The translations under genes and the position numbers were made by a program. The notes under the pieces were generated by a model. The model had not been told where the DNA came from and ran no database searches. It saw nothing but the letters and a program-made list of their open reading frames with translations. Shown piece after piece: positions 1 through 5,245 of a stretch of 5,245 nt of DNA (within the stretch, counting starts at the first letter, position 1; each line of letters opens with the position of its first letter). The stretch is from Pseudonocardiales bacterium (lineage in GTDB: Bacteria; Actinomycetota; Actinomycetes; Mycobacteriales; Jatrophihabitantaceae): NCBI GenBank assembly GCA_030840415.1, contig JAVEEO010000145.1:1-5245 (forward strand), written 5' to 3'.

Positions 1-347
1 TTCGGCGGGGCCGGCTGGTCTACATCTCGTCCATTTCCGCGGCCCTGGGAAATAGCGGCCAGGCCGGCTACGCGGCGAGCAAGGCAGGCCTGGACGGACT
101 GGCCCGCAGCGTCAGCCAGGAATACGCGCGCTACGGCATCGGAACCTGCGTCCTGGCCGCCGGCCTCATCGACATCGGACTGGGATCCCGGCTGGGTGAA
201 CGGGATCAGCAGGCCAAGCTGTCCCGGGTTCTGCACGGAGCGGCCCATCCTCGCGACATTGCCGGGATCGCTGCCTTTCTGGCCTCACCCGCGGCCGCCT
301 ACATCAACGCGACAACCGTGTCGGCAGACGGCGGGGTGAGGTTCTGA
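1..347 (+). CDS. Short-chain dehydrogenase/reductase, C-terminal part (5' truncated by window edge)
   Basis: Probable NAD(P)-dependent oxidoreductase of the classical SDR family, acting on an alcohol/carbonyl substrate that cannot be identified here. Reading begins at base 3 and gives 114 residues before TGA at 345-347, about the last 45% of a typical 250-residue SDR; the Rossmann cofactor-binding half lies outside the window. The catalytic set is visible: Ser10 in YISSIS, Tyr23 and Lys27 in GYAASKAGL (numbering from the first full codon), with the Ser-to-Tyr spacing of 13 found in FabG-like enzymes. The C-terminus NATTVSADGGVRF matches the usual end (xGxxxxVDGG) of the family. One oddity is that the loop after strand 6, normally N-x-x-x-P-G, reads CVLAAG, so the usual Asn and Pro are replaced. 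The stop overlaps the next ATG by one base (TGATG), so the two genes are probably cotranscribed and translationally coupled. Family assignment is firm; the substrate is unknown. Confidence 0.93.
   Translation, partial: RRGRLVYISSISAALGNSGQAGYAASKAGLDGLARSVSQEYARYGIGTCVLAAGLIDIGLGSRLGERDQQAKLSRVLHGAAHPRDIAGIAAFLASPAAAYINATTVSADGGVRF
338..341 (+). promoter_or_regulatory. Ribosome-binding site for the SRPBCC gene
   Basis: GAGG lies 5 bases before the ATG at 347, inside the last codons of the SDR gene. Together with the TGATG stop/start overlap it supports ATG 347 as the start over the second in-frame ATG at 359. Confidence 0.55.
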
Positions 348-766
348 TGACCGACCTGATGATCGCCCGCGTGCTGATCCAGGCGCCGGCAGCGGCCGTG
401 AGTGAGGTGCTGCTCGACGCCCTGAGACTGCCGTCGTGGAATCCGGCGTTCCTCGCGGTGGCACCGGCGTCGGGAGGCAGCGAGGCCGCTTACCCCATCC
501 GGGTGCGGGGAGGCATGGCCGGAACCTTCCGCTACACCCGGGTGGACGCGCGGCGCATCGAAGCTGCCTGGCAGGTGCGAGGACTGTCCGAGACCAATTA
601 CTGGACCCTGCAGCCGGATGGCGGCACGACCATGGTCGAACACGGCTTCCGGCATCGCGGCGCGCTGGCCACCCTGTTGCGAGGGGCGTTCGCCGACGTG
701 GCGGACCTGCGGGTCCAGCGGTTGAAGCTTCAGGTCGAGGCCGGGTCCCACGCTCCCGCCGCGTGA
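347..766 (+). CDS. SRPBCC-fold (polyketide cyclase/START-like) protein
   Basis: A 139-residue cytoplasmic protein that looks like a member of the SRPBCC superfamily, the helix-grip fold that forms a deep hydrophobic ligand pocket. The evidence is the overall pattern: an opening beta strand (MIARVLIQAPAAAVSEVLLD) running into the first helices, then LPSWNPAF at residues 28-35, a recurrent signature after the first helix pair. Alternating strands follow (FRYTRVDARRIEAAWQV, YWTLQPDGGTTMVEHGF), and a long C-terminal helix (about residues 108-132) closes the pocket. The size is usual for the family. There is no signal peptide or membrane segment. Such proteins bind or convert hydrophobic small molecules, and many single-domain members have no known activity. 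It overlaps the upstream SDR by one base and is followed by a 78-base gap before hyuA. A role in binding or processing the substrate of the same pathway is an inference from position only. Confidence 0.82.
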   Translation: MTDLMIARVLIQAPAAAVSEVLLDALRLPSWNPAFLAVAPASGGSEAAYPIRVRGGMAGTFRYTRVDARRIEAAWQVRGLSETNYWTLQPDGGTTMVEHGFRHRGALATLLRGAFADVADLRVQRLKLQVEAGSHAPAA

Positions 767-844
767 CAGCTGCCAAGCTCGTCTGGTTGGCTCGGGCATT
801 TTTCGCCGAAGCTCCCGGCGGCCTGGGCCAGTTGACTTCGGGTC

Positions 845-3022
845 ATGTCTGGGCAGCGGCGGATCCGGGTCGGCATCGACACCGGTGGCACCTTCACCGA
901 TGTGGTGGCCTTCGACGAGCAGAGCGGCGACCTGGTCAGTACCAAGATCGCCTCCACCCCGGCCGATCCCGCGACCGGGTTCCTGGCCGGCATCGACAAG
1001 GTGCTCGATCTCCTGGACATCCCGCGCGGCCAGGCCGGTCAGGCGCTGACCGCGGTCTGCCACGGCACCACGGTGGCCACCAACCAGCTGCTCGAGGGCA
1101 AGGTCGGCGTGCTGGGCTTCATTGCCTCCGAGGGCTATGAGTTCCTCCTCGAGATCGCCCGCCAGTCGGTGCCCGACGGCTACGGCAACAGCTACTTCTG
1201 GGTGAAGCCGGACCGAATCGTGCCCGCTGACCGGGTGAAGGCGGTCGGCGGCCGGCTCGACCACACCGGTGCCGAGGTGCGCCCGTTCGACGAGCCGGGC
1301 GCGGTCGGGATCGCCCGGTGGTTCAAGGCTCACGGCATCGACACCATCGGGGTCTGCCTGCTGCACTCCTACGCCAACCCCGCGCACGAGCAGCGGATGC
1401 GCGACATCCTCGCCGCCGAGCACCCCACCGCGGTGGTCTCGATCTCCTCGGAGGTGCTGCGGGAGTACCGCGAGTACGAACGTTCGATGACCACCCTGGT
1501 CGATGCTGCGGTCAAGCCCAAGGTGGCCGGCTACGTCGGCTCGATCAGCCGGCGGCTGGCCGGCATCACCGGTGGCCAGGACGTGCCGTTCTACGTGATG
1601 AAGTCCAACGGCGGCGTGCTGTCGGCCGCCGAGGTGGTGCACCAGCCGATCAGCACGGTGCTGTCGGGTCCCGCCGCCGGCGCGCTGGGTGCCGCGATGA
1701 TCGCGGCCAACGCCGGGTTCTCCAAGGTGCTCACCTGCGACGGCGGCGGCACCTCGACCGACGTGTCGGTGGTGCTGGGCGGCGAGCCGACCCTGACCAC
1801 CGAGGGCAGCGTGGGGGCCTACCCGTCCAAGATCCCGATGATCGACGTGGTGACGGTGGGCGCCGGCGGCGGCTCGATTGCCTGGATCTCACCGGAGGGC
1901 GCGCTCAAGGTCGGCCCGAAGTCCGCAGGGGCCGATCCGGGCCCGCTGTGCTACGGCATCGGTGGCACCGACGTCACCGTCACCGACGCGCACCTGGTGC
2001 TGGGCCGGATCCCGCCGCACCTGCTGGGCGGCGAGATCGGTCTCGATCCCGCCGCCGCCCAGGCCGGGCTCACCGAACTGGCCGGCCGCCTCGGGCTGGA
2101 GCTGGCCGCCTGCGCGCACGGCGTGCTCGAGATCTCGGCCTGGAACCAGGCCAACGCGCTGCGCCAGATCACCGTGCAACGCGGCCTGGACGTCCGCGAG
2201 TTCACCCTGACCACCTTCGGCGGCTCGGGTTCGCTGCTGCTGTGCCGGCTGATCGACATCCTGAACCTGCGCGGCGTGCTGGTGCCGCCGAACCCGGGCA
2301 ACGTCTCGGCGTTCGGCCTGCTGACCGTGGACGTCAAGAACGACTACGTCCAGACCGCGGTCGCATTGCATTCCCAGCTCGATCCGGCCGAGGTGAGCGC
2401 TGCCTTTGCCGGGTTGACCGAGCAGGCCGCCACCGCGCTGGACCGGGAGGGCTTCGGGCCGGGGCAGCAGCGCTTCGTCCGGACGGCGGACCTGCGCTAC
2501 TTCGGCCAGGCCTTCGAGGTCCGGGTGCCGGTCCCCGATGGAGAACTGGCCGAGCAGGTGCTGGCCGGGGTCGCCACTGCCTTCCACGACGCCCACCGCG
2601 GCCTGTACGGCTACGACTTCTCCGAGCAGCCCGGCCAGCAGGTGGAGTGGGTCAACCTGCGAGTCTCGGGGATCGGGCCGATCCGCCGCCCGGAACTGCG
2701 CCGGCAGCCTCCGGTCGAGGGCAGCGTGGACCGGGCGCGCACCGGCACCCGGTCGGTCTGCTTCGACGGGCACCCCTACCTGCCCACCCCGCTGTACTGG
2801 CGGGCCGACCTCGGTCCCGGCGACGTGCTGGCCGGCCCCGCGGTGATCGAGGAGTTCGGCTCGACGGTGCCGCTGCACCCCGGGTTCACCGCCACCGTGG
2901 ACGAGTACGCCAACCTGCTGATCACCCGCGAGGCGACAGCGAGTGAGCATCGCAGGCGCCCCGGCGCCGAGGAGCGGAGCGAGCGCGGAGCCGAGCCGAG
3001 CGACCTGGAGGCAGCTTCATGA
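845..3022 (+). CDS. hyuA: HyuA-type hydantoinase/oxoprolinase family protein (ATP-binding subunit)
   Basis: This is the ATP-binding subunit of the HyuA/HyuB superfamily (N-methylhydantoinase, acetone and acetophenone carboxylases, caprolactamase), which uses ATP to activate a carbonyl or cyclic amide substrate. Domains in order are Hydant_A_N (about residues 6-185), with VGIDTGGTFTDVV at 9-21 and CHGTTVATNQLLEGK at 72-86; the central actin-like Hydantoinase_A domain (about 205-490), with EYREYERSMTTLVDAAV at 207-223, SNGGVLS, LSGPAAGALGA, GGGTSTDVS and GPKSAGADPGPLCYG at 357-371; and a C-terminal domain to about 695. ATG 845 is the first possible start, because an in-frame TGA lies at 833-835 with no start codon between. 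There is no good Shine-Dalgarno sequence before it. Two motifs deviate: CDGGGTSTDV (298-307; usually DMGG) and FGGSGSLLL (458-466; usually FGGxGPxH). Residues from about 696 to 725 are encoded by a GAGC-rich repeat and are not part of the family fold. The stop overlaps hyuB (ATGA). The family is certain, the substrate open; the symbol denotes the family, not proven hydantoinase activity. Confidence 0.95.
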   Translation: MSGQRRIRVGIDTGGTFTDVVAFDEQSGDLVSTKIASTPADPATGFLAGIDKVLDLLDIPRGQAGQALTAVCHGTTVATNQLLEGKVGVLGFIASEGYEFLLEIARQSVPDGYGNSYFWVKPDRIVPADRVKAVGGRLDHTGAEVRPFDEPGAVGIARWFKAHGIDTIGVCLLHSYANPAHEQRMRDILAAEHPTAVVSISSEVLREYREYERSMTTLVDAAVKPKVAGYVGSISRRLAGITGGQDVPFYVMKSNGGVLSAAEVVHQPISTVLSGPAAGALGAAMIAANAGFSKVLTCDGGGTSTDVSVVLGGEPTLTTEGSVGAYPSKIPMIDVVTVGAGGGSIAWISPEGALKVGPKSAGADPGPLCYGIGGTDVTVTDAHLVLGRIPPHLLGGEIGLDPAAAQAGLTELAGRLGLELAACAHGVLEISAWNQANALRQITVQRGLDVREFTLTTFGGSGSLLLCRLIDILNLRGVLVPPNPGNVSAFGLLTVDVKNDYVQTAVALHSQLDPAEVSAAFAGLTEQAATALDREGFGPGQQRFVRTADLRYFGQAFEVRVPVPDGELAEQVLAGVATAFHDAHRGLYGYDFSEQPGQQVEWVNLRVSGIGPIRRPELRRQPPVEGSVDRARTGTRSVCFDGHPYLPTPLYWRADLGPGDVLAGPAVIEEFGSTVPLHPGFTATVDEYANLLITREATASEHRRRPGAEERSERGAEPSDLEAAS
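2943..3006 (+). repeat. MIRU-like GAGC-rich repeat at the hyuA/hyuB junction
   Basis: This stretch begins GTGAGCATCGCAGG, continues with a GGCGCC-CC-GGCGCC inverted repeat (2955-2968), and then has six GAGC words within 2972-3001. It resembles the mycobacterial interspersed repetitive units that sit between genes of an operon, often spanning overlapping stop and start codons while staying open in frame. It is translated as the last ~30 residues of HyuA (charged, rich in Arg, Glu, Ala and Ser) and ends just before the hyuB ribosome-binding site. The resemblance to MIRU is from memory of the family's style and was not aligned; the boundaries are approximate. A simple low-complexity tail is the alternative. 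Confidence 0.5.
3007..3011 (+). promoter_or_regulatory. Ribosome-binding site for hyuB
   Basis: A full GGAGG lies 7 bases before ATG 3019. It is within the last codons of hyuA, immediately after the GAGC-rich repeat, and decides the hyuB start over the downstream in-frame GTG at 3073. Confidence 0.8.
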
Positions 3023-4962
3023 CTACCGCCGATTACCTACCGACCGTGACGTCCCTAACGGCCGATCAGGGCGTGAGCGTCGACCCCATCGTGCTGGAGA
3101 TCGTGCAGGGCAGCCTGGCCGCCGTCGAGCGGGAGGTCGAGACCGCGATCGCGCGCACCTCGCGCTCGCCGATGATCCGCGACGCGCACGACTTCCGGGC
3201 CGGCATCCACGACCGGCTGCTGCGCAAGCTGACCGGCCGCAGCTACTCGGCACTGGTGCATCCGATCGCCCGGGACTTCCCGCTGAGCGAGATGCGTCCA
3301 GGCGACGTGTTCTTCCACAACGATGTCTACCGCTCCGAGGGTGGCATCGGCCACCTGCCCGACCTGTGTGTCACCGTTCCGGTTTTCGCACCAGGGAAAA
3401 CCGGCGCTGCCGATGATCTACAGGTGGTCGCCTTCGTGCAGGCCTTCGGTCACCACGACGACATCGGCGGGGCGGTGCCCGGGTCGATGCCGAGCTCGGC
3501 CACCAGCGTCTTCGAGGAGGGGCTGATGGTGCCGCCGATCAAGCTGTGGGACGCCGGCGTCCCCAACCGGGCGGCACTGACCATCATGACCCGCAACTCC
3601 CGGATGCCCGACTCGCTGGCAGCCGACCTGGATGCCGAGTGCTCGGCCTGCCTGATGGGTTCCCGCCGGCTGGGCGAACTCTTCGCCCGCTACGGCCGCG
3701 ACGTCGTCGAAGCCTGCTTCGACCAGATCGTGGACCGGACCACCGAGACCTACCGGCGCGAGATTCTGGCCAAGATCCCGGTCGGCAGTTGGACCTGGGA
3801 GGACTACGCCGAACACGACGGCGTGGAGCCGCCCAAGCTGCACACCCAGCGGATCACGTTGACCCGGACCGGTGCCGATGACCCGGACGGTGAAAGGCTG
3901 ATCCTGGACTTCACCGGCACCGCGCCGCAGGCCAAGGGCCCGATCAACCATTGCGGCAACTACGCCGACGGCAACTTCCTGAAGAAGTGGCTGGCACCGG
4001 TGCTGCGCAACCTCGCCGACAGCCCCGAGCGGATGGCGGAACTGGACGTCAACGAGGGCGTGGTGCCGCTGATCGAGATGCGGTTCCCGCCGCCGGGCAC
4101 CCTGCTCACCCCGGTGTTCCCGGCCCCGACCAACGCCCGGACGTTCGTCATCCTGCGGCTGCTCGGGGTGCTGGCCGGCGTGCTGGCCAAGGCGGTCGAG
4201 GGCCGGATGCCGGCCGACCAGGAGACCATCCGCTACACCGGCGTCTACGGCGAGGACACCGAGGGCCGGCCGTACCTGATGCGCGAGGTGCTCGGCGGCG
4301 GTTCGGGCGGGCGGTACTACGCCGACGGCGAGGACACCATTCACGTGGTGCCCGACTCGCGCAACCTGCCGACCGAGTTCACCGAGGCGCGTTTCCCCTT
4401 CCTGGTCGAGCGATTGGGACTGGCGGTGGACTCCGGCGGCCCGGGGGAGTTCCGCGGCGGCCTGGGCTACGACAAGCACATCCGGATGCTCAAGGACGCG
4501 CACTTCATGTCGATCGCGGACCGTTCCATCCTGGCGTGCTGGGGAGTGAACGGCGGCAGGGCCGGCCGGTCGTTCTCGGTGGTGATCGACCCCGGCGGTG
4601 CGAACGAGCGGGTGGTGGACGCCCTCGCCGACGCCGAACCGGTCCGGGCCGGCGAGGTGATCCGGATCCGCACCACCGGCGGCGGTGGCTGGGGCGACCC
4701 GCTGCGGCGCGACCCGGCGGCGGTGCTGCGCGACGTCCGGTGGGGCAAGGTGTCTGCCGCGGCGGCGCGTGCCGACTACGGCGTGGTGCTGACTGGTGAA
4801 GGGGACGAGGTCGCGGTGGACGAGGCCGCTACCGGGGCGCTACGGGCCGACCTGCGGGCGGCCCGCCAGCCCGACCAGCCGTTCTTCGACCGCGGTCCGG
4901 GCTATGCCGAGCTGTCCGGCGGTGCGGAGTACTCCGAGTACGACCGCCTGGAGACCACGTAG
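3019..4962 (+). CDS. hyuB: HyuB-type hydantoinase/carboxylase family protein (metal-binding subunit)
   Basis: Partner subunit of HyuA, 647 residues, cytoplasmic. In this superfamily HyuB carries the metal site where the activated substrate reacts, for example with water or a carboxyphosphate-derived carboxyl group. The Hydantoinase_B domain runs from about residue 21 (VDPIVLEIVQGSL) to about 590. Conserved blocks are MRPGDVFFHNDVYR (92-105), GHLPD (His112, Asp115) and GHHDDIGGAVPGSM (His145 onward), whose His/Asp residues correspond to the metal ligands of the acetone carboxylase alpha subunit. They continue with FEEGLMVPPIKLW (165-177), DFTGTAPQAKGPIN (297-310), EARFPFLVERLGL (456-468), DSGGPGEFRGGLG (471-483) and TGGGGWGDPLRRDP (553-566). 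It is shorter than acetone carboxylase alpha (about 770) and nearer N-methylhydantoinase B, with a C-terminal extension of some 55 residues past DYGVVL. It overlaps hyuA by four bases (ATGA) and has a strong ribosome-binding site, consistent with coupled synthesis of a stoichiometric complex. No third (gamma) subunit follows. The substrate is not determinable here. Confidence 0.95.
   Translation: MTTADYLPTVTSLTADQGVSVDPIVLEIVQGSLAAVEREVETAIARTSRSPMIRDAHDFRAGIHDRLLRKLTGRSYSALVHPIARDFPLSEMRPGDVFFHNDVYRSEGGIGHLPDLCVTVPVFAPGKTGAADDLQVVAFVQAFGHHDDIGGAVPGSMPSSATSVFEEGLMVPPIKLWDAGVPNRAALTIMTRNSRMPDSLAADLDAECSACLMGSRRLGELFARYGRDVVEACFDQIVDRTTETYRREILAKIPVGSWTWEDYAEHDGVEPPKLHTQRITLTRTGADDPDGERLILDFTGTAPQAKGPINHCGNYADGNFLKKWLAPVLRNLADSPERMAELDVNEGVVPLIEMRFPPPGTLLTPVFPAPTNARTFVILRLLGVLAGVLAKAVEGRMPADQETIRYTGVYGEDTEGRPYLMREVLGGGSGGRYYADGEDTIHVVPDSRNLPTEFTEARFPFLVERLGLAVDSGGPGEFRGGLGYDKHIRMLKDAHFMSIADRSILACWGVNGGRAGRSFSVVIDPGGANERVVDALADAEPVRAGEVIRIRTTGGGGWGDPLRRDPAAVLRDVRWGKVSAAAARADYGVVLTGEGDEVAVDEAATGALRADLRAARQPDQPFFDRGPGYAELSGGAEYSEYDRLETT
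3379..3404. repeat. Perfect 9-bp inverted repeat inside hyuB
   Basis: CCGGTTTTC (3379-3387) and GAAAACCGG (3396-3404) are exact reverse complements separated by 8 bases. The repeat encodes about PVFAPGKTG, residues 121-129 of HyuB, in a loop between the GHLPD strand and the next strand where family members vary in length. The A/T-rich arms stand out from the GC-rich gene. The function is unknown; it may be chance or a small insertion scar. Confidence 0.6.
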
Positions 4963-5014
4963 GCCGCTGAGCTTGCGCGACGGCGCACGGTGTTCACGGC
5001 CAGCATCGCACTCC

Positions 5015-5036
5015 GGCGCACCACGATGTGGCCGCC
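5015..5036. terminator. Possible bidirectional hairpin terminator between convergent genes
   Basis: GGCG-CA-CCAC (5015-5024), loop GAT, and GTGG-C-CGCC (5028-5036) can form an 8-bp stem with a small internal bulge. It lies between the stops of hyuB (4962) and the convergent - strand gene (5050). There is no T tract on either side, as is common for GC-rich actinobacterial terminators. A weaker hairpin, TGCGC-GACG-GCGCA, lies at 4974-4987. The call rests on position and pairing only. Confidence 0.35.
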
Positions 5037-5049
5037 ACGCAGCGCGGAA

Positions 5050-5245
5050 TTACTTGCGAGCTACCCTGACGCACTCAGGGCTCGGCAGCCGTTCAGGTGG
5101 GTCATCGCTCCACCAGGCAAACTCCAAGGTGTCCAGGTAGCCGTTCTCGACCCATACGAGCAATTCCCCCACGGACGTGCCATCGGGGTCGGAGACGACC
5201 GCCGACAGCGGGGCCGGGCCATCGCGGAAGGTCGACGCCGGCGCC
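5050..5245 (-). CDS. Hypothetical protein, C-terminal part (5' end beyond window)
   Basis: Reading the - strand from 5244 gives 64 residues without a stop, ending with TAA at 5052-5050. Third codon positions are strongly G/C, as in the neighbouring genes, and the peptide looks real: GELLVWVENGYLDTLEFAWW followed by SDDPPERLPSPECVRVARK. The shape (hydrophobic strand, Asn-Gly turn, strand, then a Trp-rich and Pro-rich tail) resembles the C-terminal end of small uncharacterised actinobacterial proteins, but I cannot name a family with confidence. It has no visible signal or membrane segment in the part seen. It converges on hyuB across an 87-base gap, so it is not part of that operon and there is no evidence of a shared role. 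The start and full length are outside the window. Confidence 0.72.
   Translation of the reverse strand, partial: APASTFRDGPAPLSAVVSDPDGTSVGELLVWVENGYLDTLEFAWWSDDPPERLPSPECVRVARK

Noticed and set aside
33..53. Inverted repeat ATTTCC/GGAAAT in the SDR gene.
   Set aside because: Only 6 bp with a 9-base loop, inside conserved catalytic-region codons; readily explained by chance.
832..837. TTGACT as a -35 promoter box before hyuA.
   Set aside because: A -10 box at normal spacing would fall inside hyuA near 855-860, where the sequence is GC-rich and unlike TANNNT.
763..1140. Possible small gene starting at GTG 763, overlapping the SRPBCC stop (GTGA).
   Set aside because: The overlap looks operon-like, but the frame runs nearly 300 bases into hyuA and is rich in Arg, His and Gly like other out-of-frame readings; the hyuA frame is clearly the real one.
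1889..2950. Long antisense open frame (353 codons) opposite hyuA.
   Set aside because: It lies wholly opposite a gene with strong family motifs; long antisense frames are expected in GC-rich DNA, and the peptide has no recognisable domain.
3418..4503. Long antisense open frame (361 codons) opposite hyuB.
   Set aside because: Same reason: it mirrors a well-conserved coding strand and shows no protein-like motif.
4981..5021. Direct repeat CGGCGCAC at 4981-4988 and 5014-5021 as a possible operator.
   Set aside because: Eight GC-rich bases between two converging gene ends is not a plausible operator position and is likely chance.
4796..5140. Open frame on the + strand running past the hyuB stop.
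   Set aside because: It is out of frame with the end of hyuB and overlaps the better supported - strand gene; composition is Arg/Ser/Pro-rich like a shadow frame.

Overview
This GC-rich window with strongly GC-biased third codon positions reads as part of an actinobacterial chromosome, most likely a Mycobacterium relative. The mycobacterial hint is a GAGC-rich, MIRU-like repeat at one gene junction. Genus assignment is an inference, because no rRNA or other marker gene is present.

Layout: four genes lie head to tail on the + strand. They are the C-terminal part of a short-chain dehydrogenase/reductase (SDR, cut by the left edge, ends at 347), a small SRPBCC-fold protein (347-766, one-base TGATG overlap with the SDR), a HyuA-type hydantoinase/oxoprolinase (845-3022), and a HyuB-type partner (3019-4962, ATGA overlap with hyuA). 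A fifth gene lies on the - strand. Only its last 64 codons are in the window (5245 down to 5050), and it converges on hyuB. The 87 bases between the two stops contain a small hairpin that may act as a terminator. The 78 bases before hyuA have no clear ribosome-binding site or promoter. No gene-free stretch exceeds 300 bases, and no RNA gene, insertion sequence or CRISPR array was seen.

How the genes may work together: HyuA and HyuB form the ATP-dependent amidohydrolase/carboxylase pair of the N-methylhydantoinase, acetone carboxylase, acetophenone carboxylase and caprolactamase superfamily. With an SDR and an SRPBCC protein upstream, the set looks like a small catabolic operon. One model is that the SDR makes a carbonyl compound and HyuAB then carboxylates it, or hydrolyses a cyclic amide, using ATP. 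The substrate cannot be read from the sequence. No acetone-carboxylase gamma subunit follows hyuB, and the convergent gene marks the likely operon end.

The points most worth a second look are the MIRU-like repeat that supplies about 30 extra residues to HyuA and sits directly before the hyuB start, HyuA motif changes (DGGGTSTDV and FGGSGSLLL where relatives usually have DMGGTSTDV and FGGAGPLHA), and a perfect 9-bp inverted repeat inside hyuB. Most of the window is otherwise ordinary metabolic coding sequence. I did not find a convincing new type of system.
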